A stretch of DNA of 64,000 nt from Marinospirillum celere (GCF_900112235.1 NZ_FOLH01000003.1:248001-312000); one strand, 5' to 3'; positions 47,677 through 57,622 are shown, numbered from the stretch's first letter. Numbers and translations: made by a program. Notes: generated by a model from the letters alone, not told the origin.

Positions 47677-48654
47677 CTAGCGCACCAACCTGACCTGCTC
47701 TTTGATTTTGAGCGCCAGATTTTCACCTGAGCGTCCCATTTTACATTTATAGACAGGCACACCATTAGCCTGCAAAGTAACGTAATCGGGCAAATCAACA
47801 GGAATAATATCACCTGCTTCCAGATTAACGATATCACCGAGAGTCAGGTCCTTGTCTACCACCTTCACATTCAAGGGTATTTTGGCTTCCATGATGTCGG
47901 CTCTCAGCGCCCTTACCCAGCGCTCATCAATATCATCAACATCCGACTGAACACCAGAATCCAATTCTTCCCTAACCGGCTCTATCATGGAATAGGGAAT
48001 GGTAATGTGCAAATCACCACCACCGCCATCCAGCTCGATATGGAAGGTGCTGACAACAACAACTTCACTGGGACTGACAATGTTGGCCATCGCTGGGTTA
48101 ACTTCAAACCCGATGTATTCAAAGTTTAACGGCAAAACAGTGGCCCAGGCTTCTTTTAAATCAATAAAAACCTGTTCCAGGACTTTTTGAACAATTCGAA
48201 TTTCTGTAGGCGTAAATTCACGTCCTTCGATCTTGGCATGGCGACCATCACCCCCAAAGAAGTTGTCCACCAGCTTGAACACCAGCTTGGCATCCATGAC
48301 GAACAAAGACGTACCCCTTAAGGGTCTGATCTTTACCAGGTTGAGACTGGTTGGCACATAAAGAGTGTGCACATACTCGCCAAACTTCATGATTTGCACG
48401 CCTCCAGAAGCCACATGAGCACTGCGGCGCAGGAGGTTAAAAAGACTAATGCGGGTATAGCGAGCAAAACGCTCATTAATCATTTCAAGCGTTGGCATGC
48501 GACCACGAACAATGCGGTCCTGGCTGGTTATGTCATAGCTCTGAACATCACCAGCATTTGCATCACCGTCCGCAGGATCAGGCAGGTCATCGTCATCCAC
48601 GCCGTGAAGTAGAAGATCAATTTCGTCCTGGGATAGCAGATCCTGAACTGCCAT
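47677..48654 (-). CDS. fliM: Flagellar motor switch protein FliM
   Basis: FliM is the C-ring protein that binds phosphorylated CheY. The 325-residue product has the N-terminal CheY-binding motif (LLSQDEIDLLLHGV), the middle CheC-like domain (RYTRISLFNLLRRSAHV, LFVMDAKLVFKLVDNFFGGDGR) and a C-terminal SpoA domain (KIPLNVKVVDKDLTLGDIVNLEAGDIIPVDL). It lies 40 bases before fliN and 46 after fliL. Confidence 0.97.
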   Translation of the reverse strand: MAVQDLLSQDEIDLLLHGVDDDDLPDPADGDANAGDVQSYDITSQDRIVRGRMPTLEMINERFARYTRISLFNLLRRSAHVASGGVQIMKFGEYVHTLYVPTSLNLVKIRPLRGTSLFVMDAKLVFKLVDNFFGGDGRHAKIEGREFTPTEIRIVQKVLEQVFIDLKEAWATVLPLNFEYIGFEVNPAMANIVSPSEVVVVSTFHIELDGGGGDLHITIPYSMIEPVREELDSGVQSDVDDIDERWVRALRADIMEAKIPLNVKVVDKDLTLGDIVNLEAGDIIPVDLPDYVTLQANGVPVYKCKMGRSGENLALKIKEQVRLVR

Positions 48655-48700
48655 AAGTGACCACCTTAAACTGTCAGTTATTATCTTCTGCTAGCAGCAG

Positions 48701-49195
48701 TTACTGGAGTACAAAGTCTGTAATCAGCACTTCGTCTATTCTTACACCATCCCGGCTCACTATATCCTGAACAACTTCTGCTGCACTGATTTGCAGTTGA
48801 AGCTTACCCTCAGGTGTTTGCAGGGTTTGGTAATCTTGACCGGTGAAAAGGCGGTTCAAGTTATTCTTGATGCGCGGCATATGGGTTTCTATCGACCGAG
48901 TGACATCACGACTATCGCCCTTGATAGCCAGAGAGACCTGCAGAAAACGCTGCCGGCGGTCAGAAGAAACCAAGGGAGTTACAAAGGCATCTTCAAAAAT
49001 ATAATAAGAAGCAGTATTCAGCTGGACTTCAGAACGCCCCAGCCCGGTTCTTCTTTCCCCATCTTCATCAGAGTCCCGGTCGAGAAAATAAAGGGTAGCA
49101 CCAACTGCAAGAGCCAAAAGAATGGCAGCCCCTACAACCGCGCCACCAATCAAAAGCAGTTTTTTGTTCTTGCCGCCTTCATTATCATCTGCCAT
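48701..49195 (-). CDS. fliL: Flagellar basal body protein FliL
   Basis: FliL surrounds the stator and supports motor torque. The 164-residue product has a lysine-rich cytoplasmic start, one transmembrane helix (LLLIGGAVVGAAILLALAVGATLYFL) and the periplasmic FliL domain (ASYYIFEDAFVTPLVSSDRRQRFLQVSLAIK) ending VLITDFVLQ. A secreted paralogue without the anchor is encoded at 1822-2229. It lies 17 bases after fliK. Confidence 0.95.
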   Translation of the reverse strand: MADDNEGGKNKKLLLIGGAVVGAAILLALAVGATLYFLDRDSDEDGERRTGLGRSEVQLNTASYYIFEDAFVTPLVSSDRRQRFLQVSLAIKGDSRDVTRSIETHMPRIKNNLNRLFTGQDYQTLQTPEGKLQLQISAAEVVQDIVSRDGVRIDEVLITDFVLQ

Positions 49196-49212
49196 GCATC
49201 TTCTCCGTTTAA

Positions 49213-50646
49213 CTAGGCGTAATAGTCTATCAGACCCAAGGGCTCTTCAAAGTAAGCAATTTTTTCAGCATCCTCTGTTTCTGTTGAGGCCAAGCCCTGC
49301 CCCCCACCTGTTCCTTGCTCATCACCCTGCTGATCATCACCCATCGACTCTTCAGAAACCGAGGCATCTACCAGGGACAACCCCTGCTCTTCCAGCATTT
49401 CTCTCAAGCGAGGCAAAGCATTTTCCAGCAGATCCCTGGCCTGGGCATTGGGTGACTGCAAAATAACAGAAGCCTGATCACCCTGCATACGAATTTGTAT
49501 TCTCAAGTTACCTAAATCAGGGGGATCCAGGCGCATTTCCGCCACCTGCATACCTCGCCCTTGCATCATGGTAATACGATTTGATAAGGCTTCTGCATTG
49601 GCCTGGGCCGTCGCCTGTGCCATGGAAGGCATAGTTGGCATACTGGCCGCCATTCGTGCTGCTGTCGGCTGGGCGGTAACCGTATTACCCAACCCCTGGC
49701 TCGCTGCCTGGATCAGTTGCTGCATGGATTCTCCGCCACCCCGATTGACTGAGGATGAAGAAAGATCGCCTCGGCTCAAGCGGGAAACCAGCGCTTCCAG
49801 TCGTTCCTGGCGCTTATTCTGTAGCTCTTCACGGCCTCCGGAAAAATCCCGGCCTTGCTCCTGACTACGCTGACTGGTTTCCTGCAAGCTGATTTCCGGG
49901 CGACCAGCTGTTGATCGCTGGTCTGTCGAATTCCCCGCCAACATTTCCAGTTTTAAGCCAGAAGCATCAGAACGCAAAGCACTGATCTGGCGAACATCAA
50001 CACCCGCTTGTTGGATACTGGCCAACAATTGCTGAACACCCGCATAGAGGTCTTCCAAATCCTTACCCAGATTGCTTGCCAGGTATTCAAGATGCTGCTG
50101 TAAATCTTCTGGGAGAAGCTTTTCAAGGCTGGCCAGGTCACCATCAAGAAGTGCCTGTTTCAGTTTTTCCAAATCTTCATCGGATAAACCCTGCAGCCAC
50201 TGGCTGACATCCTTAAGCAGCTTATCCGCCTGCTCATCACTCAAAGAGGCAAGCAGTTCACTGGTTTTTTCAGGCAGCGGCAATTTTTCGCCACCCTGCG
50301 GCAGTTCTTTTCCGTCCAGGCCATCTTTATCCCTAACTGTTCGAGAGTTTGAGGGCTGCTCAGATGAACGTGCATCGGCTACCTGCTGCTTTTCGTTGGT
50401 TTTTGAAGTAGATTTCGAAGCAGCCGCTTGCTCATCGGACTTTCTGCGCACATCCAGGCGTTGCTGGGCGCTGTCTCGCTGCTCTTTTGATCGAGTGGCT
50501 TCTGAAGACTGCTGATGACGAGTGCCTTGTAGCTGTTTTTCAAAGTCCTGTTTGGATGCTGAAGGAGCAGAGGGCGACTTGTTGAAATCAGCCGGCCTGC
50601 TAGGTTGGGTGTCCAGAAAAATATGTAAATTTGCTGGTGAATTCAT
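49213..50646 (-). CDS. fliK: Flagellar hook-length control protein FliK
   Basis: FliK measures the hook and triggers the FlhB switch. The 477-residue product has a Ser/Gln/Lys-rich N-terminal half with predicted coiled segments, and the conserved C-terminal Flg_hook domain (about 360-440: MQVAEMRLDPPDLGNLRIQIRMQGDQASVILQSPNAQARDLLENALPRLREMLEEQGL), followed by a Gly/Gln/Asp-rich tail. Position between fliJ and fliL fits. It is the first gene downstream of a strong sigma-54 promoter match. Confidence 0.94.
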   Translation of the reverse strand: MNSPANLHIFLDTQPSRPADFNKSPSAPSASKQDFEKQLQGTRHQQSSEATRSKEQRDSAQQRLDVRRKSDEQAAASKSTSKTNEKQQVADARSSEQPSNSRTVRDKDGLDGKELPQGGEKLPLPEKTSELLASLSDEQADKLLKDVSQWLQGLSDEDLEKLKQALLDGDLASLEKLLPEDLQQHLEYLASNLGKDLEDLYAGVQQLLASIQQAGVDVRQISALRSDASGLKLEMLAGNSTDQRSTAGRPEISLQETSQRSQEQGRDFSGGREELQNKRQERLEALVSRLSRGDLSSSSVNRGGGESMQQLIQAASQGLGNTVTAQPTAARMAASMPTMPSMAQATAQANAEALSNRITMMQGRGMQVAEMRLDPPDLGNLRIQIRMQGDQASVILQSPNAQARDLLENALPRLREMLEEQGLSLVDASVSEESMGDDQQGDEQGTGGGQGLASTETEDAEKIAYFEEPLGLIDYYA

Positions 50647-50720
50647 TGGCTAAGCTCTCGCTGGATGCTAGCCCTGTTTTAATCAAAGGGCAGTCTCGTT
50701 CTTGGGTTGCCCTAAAACCA

Positions 50721-50736
50721 TGCAGAAACTGTGCCA
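50721..50736 (-). promoter_or_regulatory. Sigma-54 promoter upstream of fliK
   Basis: Read on the minus strand the element is TGGCACAGTTTCTGCA: the full TGGCAC -24 box and a TGCA -12 box with the required ten bases between GG and GC. It lies directly after the fliJ stop and about 75 bases before the fliK start, so fliK and the genes below it can be transcribed separately from fliE-J. FleR-type activators, as encoded at 57764, work on such promoters. Confidence 0.75.
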
Positions 50737-50739
50737 GGC

Positions 50740-51186
50740 TTAAGAATTTCTTGCGTAGCGTGTACTGGTGAACTCATCAGCAAGCTTTTGCTCTTTACGC
50801 TCAGCCTCGCGCTCTTCTTCACGGCGCGCCGATTCAATAATCGATTCCAGGCCCTTTACTCTTGCTCGTGTTTTGATCCAGTGTTCCGTCACCTGGTCTT
50901 TTTGCCGCTGCAACAACTCTATCTGCTCCTGCTGCTGGATTTGTGCATGCTCCAAGCGCTGGACAAAAGCCTGGTAGCGAAGCACCGCCTGAATATCCAT
51001 ACGTCGGCCCGGCTCATCGCCACAGCGCATCAATTGCAGGTATTCCTTCTCATAGCCTTTCAGCTGTTCTTTGGTTTGCGCTTCCTGCTCAATTTTTTGA
51101 TTCAAATAACCCAGTGCGCGGCTAGCCTCTTCTGCCTTGCCTTCCGCCAAGCGCAATACAGGTTGCAGACGTTTTTGACGACTCAT
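50740..51186 (-). CDS. fliJ: Flagellar export chaperone FliJ
   Basis: FliJ is the coiled-coil stalk of the export ATPase. The 148-residue product is helical and charged, with heptad-like repeats throughout (LQPVLRLAEGKAEEASRALGYLNQKIEQEAQTKEQLKGYEKEYLQL and a C-terminal VKGLESIIESARREEEREAERKEQK). The ATG at 51186 has AGGAG six bases upstream; the GTG one codon before is too close. It lies 23 bases after fliI. Confidence 0.93.
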   Translation of the reverse strand: MSRQKRLQPVLRLAEGKAEEASRALGYLNQKIEQEAQTKEQLKGYEKEYLQLMRCGDEPGRRMDIQAVLRYQAFVQRLEHAQIQQQEQIELLQRQKDQVTEHWIKTRARVKGLESIIESARREEEREAERKEQKLADEFTSTRYARNS

Positions 51187-51209
51187 CACCTTCTCCTAAG
51201 CGCCAGTAA

Positions 51210-52559
51210 CTATTGAGAGCGGTTCGTCCTCATGGCTTTGGCCAAGAGCTCAAGACGCTGACTACTGGTCAGAAAATCTTGCTGCTGGTCCAGTGGTTGC
51301 TGCAAAAACTCTTTCATGGCGGGCATCAAGCCAATCGCCAAGTCAATTTCCGGATCACTACCCCGAGTATAGGCCCCGACATTAATCAGATCCTTATTTT
51401 GTTCATAGCGCGCCATTAGCTGCTTGAAGCGATACACCCGAGCCAAGTGCTCTGGAGTCACTATCTGCGGCATGGCACGACTGATAGAGGCCTCAATATC
51501 AATGGCCGGATAATGGCCTTCTTCAGCAAGGCGTCTGGACAGGACGATATGCCCGTCCAAAATCGCCCTGGCCGCATCAGCTATAGGGTCCTGCTGGTCA
51601 TCACCTTCTGTCAGCACGGTATAAAAGGCGGTAATGGATCCCTTGCCTTTGGCAGCATTACCCGTACGCTCAACCAACTGGGGAATACGTGCAAAAACGG
51701 AAGGCGGATAGCCTTTGGTTGCCGGAGGTTCACCCACGGCCAATGAAATTTCACGCTGGGCTTGAGCGTAGCGGGTTAATGAATCCATCAACAAGAGCAC
51801 ATTCTTGCCCTTGTCCCGGTAGTATTCCGCAATACTATGAGTAATTTGTGCAGCTCTAAGACGCATCAGGGGAGCATCATCCGCTGGCGAAGCAACAACA
51901 ACAGAGCGCGCCATGCCTTCAGGTCCCAGAATCTGCTCAATAAATTCCTTAACCTCCCGGCCCCTTTCACCCACCAAACCCACCACGGTAATGTCGGCCT
52001 TGGTAAAGCGGGTCATCATACCCAGAAGAACCGACTTACCCACACCACTGCCTGCAAAAAGACCCAGGCGTTGGCCCTGACCCACTGTTAGCATGGCATT
52101 AATAGCCCCCACACCCACATCCAAGGGCGTATCGATCGGGTGGCGTTCCAGAGGGTTGATCACCTTGCCATTAAGGTTGGTTTCTCCTTCAGATGCCAGT
52201 GCACCCTTGCCATCCAGAGGCCGCCCATAGCCATCAAGCACCCGACCCAGCAAGCCAAAGCCAACCGGAACCTGAAGGGCACGCTTATTAGGGGTAACTC
52301 TGGCTCCCGGCCTTAAGCCCTCAGCACTCTTTAAGGGCATCAGATAAATACGCTCAGCTGCAAAGCCGACAACCTCAGCTTCAACAGGTGTCCCGGAAAC
52401 ACTTTCAATATAACAATAAGAGCCCACCGGCAGGTTGCAGCCTACAGCTTCCAGGGTGAGGCCCACCATGCGTACCAGACGGCCTTCGACCAGGGGCTCA
52501 TCAGGGCGCAATTGCTGCTGGTAGGATTTAAGACGCTCAGCAAGACTGGAATCAACCAT
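51210..52559 (-). CDS. fliI: Flagellum-specific ATP synthase FliI
   Basis: FliI is the hexameric ATPase that energises flagellar export. The 449-residue product has Walker A ([15 protein letters not shown]), the [17 protein letters not shown] loop, Walker B region [37 protein letters not shown] and [22 protein letters not shown]. The ATG at 52559 has GGGTGG about six bases upstream and overlaps the fliH stop by eight bases; the in-frame start at 52580 is less likely. Confidence 0.97.
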   Translation of the reverse strand: MVDSSLAERLKSYQQQLRPDEPLVEGRLVRMVGLTLEAVGCNLPVGSYCYIESVSGTPVEAEVVGFAAERIYLMPLKSAEGLRPGARVTPNKRALQVPVGFGLLGRVLDGYGRPLDGKGALASEGETNLNGKVINPLERHPIDTPLDVGVGAINAMLTVGQGQRLGLFAGSGVGKSVLLGMMTRFTKADITVVGLVGERGREVKEFIEQILGPEGMARSVVVASPADDAPLMRLRAAQITHSIAEYYRDKGKNVLLLMDSLTRYAQAQREISLAVGEPPATKGYPPSVFARIPQLVERTGNAAKGKGSITAFYTVLTEGDDQQDPIADAARAILDGHIVLSRRLAEEGHYPAIDIEASISRAMPQIVTPEHLARVYRFKQLMARYEQNKDLINVGAYTRGSDPEIDLAIGLMPAMKEFLQQPLDQQQDFLTSSQRLELLAKAMRTNRSQ

Positions 52560-54231
52560 ATTTGCCACCCTGGTCATCATCAGTTGAAGCGTCTTGTGGA
52601 CTGTCTTCGTCTTCTTCGAATTTCAGCAATTCATCCAAGGCTTCTTCAGGATTTCCAGCGGTGGATTCATCCGTTTCAGCCTCTTCAGTACCAGCGTTAG
52701 CATCTTCGTCCTGAAAATCCTTTTCCCAGGTGCTTTCCATAACTGCATCAGGATCATCCAGATAGCGCACTTCGTGGACAGATTCAGGAGCCCAAACCTT
52801 CTCCTGTTCGGATTCAGGTTCTGGGTTTGGATGTTCTGGGTTTTGCGGTGCTGAAGCGGATGCTTCCTGATTTTCACCCAAGAGCTGCTCAAAAAAGTCA
52901 TCCTCATCTTCATCAGTCAAGGGTGGCTCAGCTTCAGGCACTGCTTCCTCTTGGTCGACAGTGTTCGCAACTTCCTCAGGAAAGTCTTCGTGCTCTGAAA
53001 CGTCTTCGTCAGCCAGAGGCTCTTCAGGTGCTGGGGCCGGATCTTGATTCTCTTCCGGCTCAGGGCTTTCATCGGGCTCGGCAGAGGCAGCTTCCTCTTG
53101 ATTTAACTCTGGAGCCTGGCTTGGTTTGGCAGGAGTAGGCTCTGTGGGTTGCGGCTCCTCGGCTTCAGCTGGAGCTTCGTCTGAAGCCTCGTCCAGGGGT
53201 GGTAGATGCCGAGGAGCAGAACCGCGTTGCAAACTAACCTTGGCCACAGGTTCAGTTGGTTTTTGCTCAGCCAGTTCCGGCGCTTTATATTCTTGATGCG
53301 GGTAGTCTTCGGGGTCAACACCACCTGCATCCTCTTCAGCATCGGGTGCTCCGGCTTCAACCTCAGGTTCCTGTTCAGGCTCAGGTTCGGGCTGGGTAGG
53401 TTCCTGCAGGGGTGCGGCTTCAGGTTCAGCCAAAACATCCCTGGAAAGGGGTGAAAAATCCTGATCAACTTGCTGATAACCCGCATCTAAAAGTGAATCG
53501 ATAACCTTTTTGTAACGGTTTTCCAGCGTGCAGTCCACCAAACTCTGTAGTGTCTCGACACGCACACCACCGGGAGTAATCTTCGGGTCTGTGACCAAAC
53601 GATAATCCTCCAGCAGTTCATGCCGGATAGCTTCGACTAGGGGGAGGTCTTCAGGATTAATAAAAATACGCAGGCGTTCATGACCTGACGGTAAGGCAGC
53701 AACAGCTTCACGGAGCACTTCACCCAAAAAGTCCCGGTCGATACTGATTTCGCGTCTTAAAAGTGCACGACTGATCAGATCAACCAGTGACAGCAAACCT
53801 GCTTCGACATCCTGATCCAGGGCGTTGATGGGCCCTTGCAGCTGTTGAATCAAGCTTTGCAGGCGGGCCAGTTGTTGGTCAATTTCATGCTGTGCCTGCT
53901 CTAAACCCTGCTGATAGCCAGCTTCAAGGCCTGCCTGCTGACCTTGAGCTTCACCTTCCTGATAACCTTGAGCACGGCCTTCTGCTGTGCCTGCCGCCTG
54001 TCCCTCAGAAAAACCTGCAGCATAGCCTTCGCTGCGAGCCTCTTCACGAATCGCTTGAATTTCTTCTTCAGTCGGTGGGCTAGGTGCCTTTTCTTCCGCT
54101 TCGCCTTGCTCTTCTTCTTTAAGCTCATCAAGACGTTGGGCGATGCGCTTACGAACACCGGTGAGATCCGGCATTTCCCAGCGCTCAAAAGGCACCTTCT
54201 CATTGGCAGGAATGCGTTTTCTATGGGGCAC
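52552..54231 (-). CDS. fliH: Flagellar export regulator FliH with a long acidic C-terminal extension
   Basis: FliH controls FliI and links it to FliN. Residues 1-260 are a normal FliH: an N-terminal docking segment, the glycine-repeat helix ([20 protein letters not shown] followed by [13 protein letters not shown] and GLEAGYQQG) and the globular domain ([51 protein letters not shown]). Residues 262-559 are an extra, low-complexity part dominated by Glu, Asp, Pro, Ala and Gln with isolated aromatic patches ([40 protein letters not shown]). The usual length is about 235. The frame is open without interruption and couples to fliI, so a frameshift artefact is unlikely. Confidence 0.93.
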   Translation of the reverse strand: MPHRKRIPANEKVPFERWEMPDLTGVRKRIAQRLDELKEEEQGEAEEKAPSPPTEEEIQAIREEARSEGYAAGFSEGQAAGTAEGRAQGYQEGEAQGQQAGLEAGYQQGLEQAQHEIDQQLARLQSLIQQLQGPINALDQDVEAGLLSLVDLISRALLRREISIDRDFLGEVLREAVAALPSGHERLRIFINPEDLPLVEAIRHELLEDYRLVTDPKITPGGVRVETLQSLVDCTLENRYKKVIDSLLDAGYQQVDQDFSPLSRDVLAEPEAAPLQEPTQPEPEPEQEPEVEAGAPDAEEDAGGVDPEDYPHQEYKAPELAEQKPTEPVAKVSLQRGSAPRHLPPLDEASDEAPAEAEEPQPTEPTPAKPSQAPELNQEEAASAEPDESPEPEENQDPAPAPEEPLADEDVSEHEDFPEEVANTVDQEEAVPEAEPPLTDEDEDDFFEQLLGENQEASASAPQNPEHPNPEPESEQEKVWAPESVHEVRYLDDPDAVMESTWEKDFQDEDANAGTEEAETDESTAGNPEEALDELLKFEEDEDSPQDASTDDDQGGKYG

Positions 54232-54293
54232 AAGACGTCCTCAAATTCAAAGGCCGGACTGCCTGCAGCCAACTGCAGTCCCAAAGGGTTTCC

Positions 54294-55310
54294 TTATAGC
54301 ATTTCGTCGCCGCCAGATGCCAAATTGATCGTGCCATCTTCTGCCAAGCGTCGAGCAACACCCAGAATTTCTTTCTGAGACGACTCAACTTCACTGACAC
54401 GGACAGGGCCCTGGGCTTCCAGGTCGTCACGCAGCAATTCGGCGGCACGTTTAGACATATTCTTAAAGATTTTCTCCTGAACCCGAGTTTCGGCACCCTT
54501 GAGGGCAAGGGTCAGGGTTTCTGGCTTCACTTCACGCAGCAAGGTCTGTAGATCACGGTCATCCAGGTCAGCCAGGTTGTCAAAGACAAACATGAGGTCT
54601 TCAATTTCTTCACCCAAGGCTTCATCAACTTCCTTGATCGCATCCATCAGATCACCTTCAATGGAGCTGTCCAGGTTGTTCATGATATTGGCAACCACCT
54701 TAACACCACCCATGCTGGTAGTTTGCGTACCACCCGAGCCAGAGAACTGTTTTTCAAGGATATCATTCAATTCCTGCAGGGCTTGGGGCTGAACTGACTC
54801 CAAAGCAGCAACACGCAGGGTGACATCCAAACGGACCTTGGGGTCAAAGAAGCGCAGAATTTCAGCGCCCTGATCAGGGTCCAAATAAGAAAGTACAATG
54901 GCCTGAATCTGGGGGTGTTCAAAACGGATAATATCCGCAACAGCACGGGGCTCCATCCATTTCAGCGTGTCCAGACCCGTGGTATTGCCACCCAGCAGAA
55001 TACGGTCAATCAAACCATTGGCTTTGTCTTCACCCAGGGCTTCGCTCAGCATGCGGCGGATATAGCTGTCCGCACCCACGCCCAGACCTGTCTGCTCACC
55101 GACATCTTCAAGAAAGTCGCCCAGCACTTCTTCAACCTGAGCACGACTGACATTCTGCAATTGAGACATCGCCAGACCGATTTTCTGCACTTCTTTAGGA
55201 CCCATATGCTTGAGTACTTGTGCAGCATCTGTCTCACCCAGAGACATCAGCAGGATAGCCGCCCGTTCCAGCGAGGTCAGGTTTTCAGCATAGAGATCTT
55301 CTTCACTCAT
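54294..55310 (-). CDS. fliG: Flagellar motor switch protein FliG
   Basis: FliG is the rotor protein that meets the stator. The 338-residue product has the N-terminal FliF-binding domain (LTSLERAAILLMSLGETDAAQVLKHMGPKEVQKIGLAM), the middle domain with the EHPQ-type motif (FEHPQIQAIVLSYLDP) and the C-terminal charged torque helix (FVFDNLADLDDRDLQTLLREV) with LRDDLEAQGPVRVSEVESSQKEI. The ATG at 55310 overlaps fliF by eight bases; a GTG one codon earlier is also possible. Confidence 0.97.
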   Translation of the reverse strand: MSEEDLYAENLTSLERAAILLMSLGETDAAQVLKHMGPKEVQKIGLAMSQLQNVSRAQVEEVLGDFLEDVGEQTGLGVGADSYIRRMLSEALGEDKANGLIDRILLGGNTTGLDTLKWMEPRAVADIIRFEHPQIQAIVLSYLDPDQGAEILRFFDPKVRLDVTLRVAALESVQPQALQELNDILEKQFSGSGGTQTTSMGGVKVVANIMNNLDSSIEGDLMDAIKEVDEALGEEIEDLMFVFDNLADLDDRDLQTLLREVKPETLTLALKGAETRVQEKIFKNMSKRAAELLRDDLEAQGPVRVSEVESSQKEILGVARRLAEDGTINLASGGDEML

Positions 55311-57072
55311 CACTCACTACCCAATGACGGACTACTTGGGCCACACGGCCAGGGTTCTCAGCAATTAATGCACGTATCGCATTCAGCTGGCGTTCATAAA
55401 GGTCACTTGGTGGTGCCAACAGAGGATCGTCGGAAGCACTCAAGGTAACTTGATCATCGGGCAAGCCGCCATCCAGGGGTGCCAGATCATCCATATCTGC
55501 ATCTTCAAGATCCTTATCGGACTTGGTTGCCAGATTGCGCAGAATAGGTCTAAGCACACCAAAAATAAGGATCAGGATAAAGAGGCCAGCCAAGGCCTGC
55601 TTGGCAACATCCCAGAACCAGGGCTGCTCCCAGAAGGGCAGTTCTGGCATTTCATCCAATTCACTTTCCACAAAGGGAGAGTTGATAACGCTAACACTAT
55701 CTCCCCGAGCGGCGCTGTAGCCTACAGCATTGCGAACCAAAGTCGTGATTCGCTCAATTTCATTTTCATTCCAGGGTTGACGCTCAGCCTGGCCGGTCTC
55801 TGGATTACGTTGGATCAGGTCATCAATCACTACCGCAACGGTCATACGGGCGATTCGGCCCGCATCATTACGCGAATAGCTCAGAGTTCTATCCAGCTCA
55901 AAGTTGCGGGTTGCCTGAGAGCGGCGATTACTAGTACCACCCGCGCCCTGACCACCACCTTCAGCCTGCTCAGGTGCAAAACCATCCTGAGGCGGTTGAT
56001 TGGAAAGTGCTCCGGGAATACCCAGAGGTCCAAAGTCACCAACCCGCTCTTCATCAACTGTCTGCTCACTGCGGATCGCCGGCATATCCGGGTTAAACTG
56101 CTCAGAGCTTTGCTCTACCTGAGTAAAATCAACATCAACTGAAACCGCCGTCTGGAAACGCCCAGGTCCGGCAATGGGCTCCAGTATGGAGCGAATACGC
56201 TCATTCACCCTTTGTTCAACAAGGCGTGTATGCTCCAACTGACGTGCCATCGCCTTGTCACTTTCACTCTCTTCCCGCTGGGAGAGCAGGTTGCCGCGCT
56301 GATCAACAATAGTGACATCTTCGAGTGACATCTGAGGCACACTGGAAGCAACCAGACTCATCATTGCCCTGGCTTGAGAAGGATCCAGACTTCGGCCCGG
56401 AGTCAGGCTCAAAAAAACCGAAGCGGAAGGTTTGCGCTGATCGCGCATGAATACAGACTGTCGAGGAACCGCCAGGTGAACTCGGGCCTGACGAACACTA
56501 TCTAAGCTGGATATGGTTCGAGCCAACTCACCTTCAATACTACGTAGATAACGGGCGTTTTCCATGAACTGGCTGGTGCCCAAGCCTTGATCCCGCTCAA
56601 GCAACTCGTAACCAACGGTATTGGGTTGGCTAATGTCTGCGCCAGCAATCTTCATTCGCGCTTGATGAATGTCGGCCTCCCTGACCAGCAGAGCGCCAGA
56701 CGAGGTATCGATCCGATAACCGATGCGGTTTTGTTCAAGAATTTCAACAATAGCAGAAGAGTCCACCTCATTAAGGCTGGACATAAGTGGACGATAGCTA
56801 TCAGACTGAGACCAGAGAACTACTGCAAAACCCAAAGCAATACTTGCTGCAAAACCAACCAAAAGCGCCATTTGGCGAAGAACATCCAGCTGGTTGAAAT
56901 TAGAAAGCAAGGCCTCTGCCTTACTGCCACTTTTCAACAACCCGGACTTGCCTTGCTTTTCCCTATCAGCAGCTGGATTGGTGGTAGCACTGCTGGCTTC
57001 TGACTTGCTGGATTCGGGTAGTTGTTTTTCTGCCCCGTCATCAGCAGCCACATTGGCAGGCGCATTTTCCAT
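55303..57072 (-). CDS. fliF: Flagellar M-ring protein FliF
   Basis: FliF builds the MS ring in the inner membrane. The 589-residue product has a polar N-terminus, first transmembrane helix (MALLVGFAASIALGFAVVLW), the YscJ-like domain (YRPLMSSLNEVDSSAIVEILEQNRIGYRIDTSSGALLV), the second ring domain with ARVHLAVPRQSVFMRDQRKPSASVFL, the Gly/Gln-rich loop, second helix (LAGLFILILIFGVLRPILRNL) and the C-terminal FliG-binding tail (ALIAENPGRVAQVVRHWV). It is 39 bases downstream of fliE. Confidence 0.97.
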   Translation of the reverse strand: MENAPANVAADDGAEKQLPESSKSEASSATTNPAADREKQGKSGLLKSGSKAEALLSNFNQLDVLRQMALLVGFAASIALGFAVVLWSQSDSYRPLMSSLNEVDSSAIVEILEQNRIGYRIDTSSGALLVREADIHQARMKIAGADISQPNTVGYELLERDQGLGTSQFMENARYLRSIEGELARTISSLDSVRQARVHLAVPRQSVFMRDQRKPSASVFLSLTPGRSLDPSQARAMMSLVASSVPQMSLEDVTIVDQRGNLLSQREESESDKAMARQLEHTRLVEQRVNERIRSILEPIAGPGRFQTAVSVDVDFTQVEQSSEQFNPDMPAIRSEQTVDEERVGDFGPLGIPGALSNQPPQDGFAPEQAEGGGQGAGGTSNRRSQATRNFELDRTLSYSRNDAGRIARMTVAVVIDDLIQRNPETGQAERQPWNENEIERITTLVRNAVGYSAARGDSVSVINSPFVESELDEMPELPFWEQPWFWDVAKQALAGLFILILIFGVLRPILRNLATKSDKDLEDADMDDLAPLDGGLPDDQVTLSASDDPLLAPPSDLYERQLNAIRALIAENPGRVAQVVRHWVVSDE

Positions 57073-57111
57073 TCAATAACCCCAGTTAATTCCACCCTGA
57101 ACCGCTCAGGC

Positions 57112-57507
57112 TCAGATAGGCATCCGCATAATTTCTTGATAAGCACCGACCAACCGGTTTCTTACCTGTGTCATGGCCTCAAAAGACACACTCGACTTCT
57201 GGGCAGCAATCATCACATTGGTGATATCCACATTGGGATCACCTAGCTCATAGCGGGTTCTTAGGTCATTTGCCGCTTTCTGGTGTCCGTTAACATTATC
57301 TACTGCCTGCTTCAGTAAGCTGGAAAAAGAGGGAACCTCTTTGATATCGGCCGGTTTCTCAACACCCGCAACTCCCGCACCTTCCTGTAGCCCTTTAACC
57401 AAAGGGGCACGCTGGGCAAAAGCCGCAGATGCAAAGCTCGAATCTACACCTTGCTGACTGGCCCGTATCTGGGACAGAACACTTGAAATATCAGCGCGCT
57501 CAACCAT
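57112..57507 (-). CDS. fliE: Flagellar hook-basal body protein FliE
   Basis: FliE joins the MS ring to the rod. The 131-residue product has the conserved C-terminal half (SFSSLLKQAVDNVNGHQKAANDLRTRYELGDPNVDITNVMIAAQKSSVSFEAMTQVRNRLVGAYQEIM), with a variable N-terminus. It is the first gene of the fliE-J set, with an AT-rich 256-base region upstream that holds a candidate sigma-54 promoter and two inverted repeats. Confidence 0.95.
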   Translation of the reverse strand: MVERADISSVLSQIRASQQGVDSSFASAAFAQRAPLVKGLQEGAGVAGVEKPADIKEVPSFSSLLKQAVDNVNGHQKAANDLRTRYELGDPNVDITNVMIAAQKSSVSFEAMTQVRNRLVGAYQEIMRMPI

Positions 57508-57540
57508 GTCAGGACACCCTCAAATTTATATTTTGTTTAG

Positions 57541-57571
57541 ATGCATTTTTTATGAAAGAATTGAAATGCAT
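57541..57571. repeat. Inverted repeat in the fliE leader
   Basis: ATGCATTT and AAATGCAT are perfect eight-base arms separated by 15 bases, 34 to 64 bases before the fliE start. The arms could bind a dimeric regulator on DNA or form a leader hairpin in RNA. A second dyad, CCTGC-TAAGT-GCAGG, lies at 57591-57605. Neither has a T-run on the transcript side. No gene is seen in the 57508-57763 gap. Confidence 0.45.
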
Positions 57572-57606
57572 CATTTGACATATTTTTGACCTGCTAAGTG
57601 CAGGAA

Positions 57607-57622
57607 AACAATAAGTTAGCCA
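57607..57622 (-). promoter_or_regulatory. Candidate sigma-54 promoter for fliE
   Basis: On the minus strand TGGCTAACTTATTGTT has TGGC and TTG at the right positions of the -24/-12 consensus, with ten bases after GG, but the -12 C is replaced by T. It is the best match in the fleR-fliE gap and would give a leader of roughly 90 bases containing the inverted repeat. The match is partial, so the call is tentative. Confidence 0.4.

Noticed and set aside
52552-53448. FliH extension considered as a separate fused gene or frameshift product
   Set aside because: The frame is continuous, the stop codon overlaps the fliI start in the usual way, and no start site or domain boundary of an independent gene is visible.
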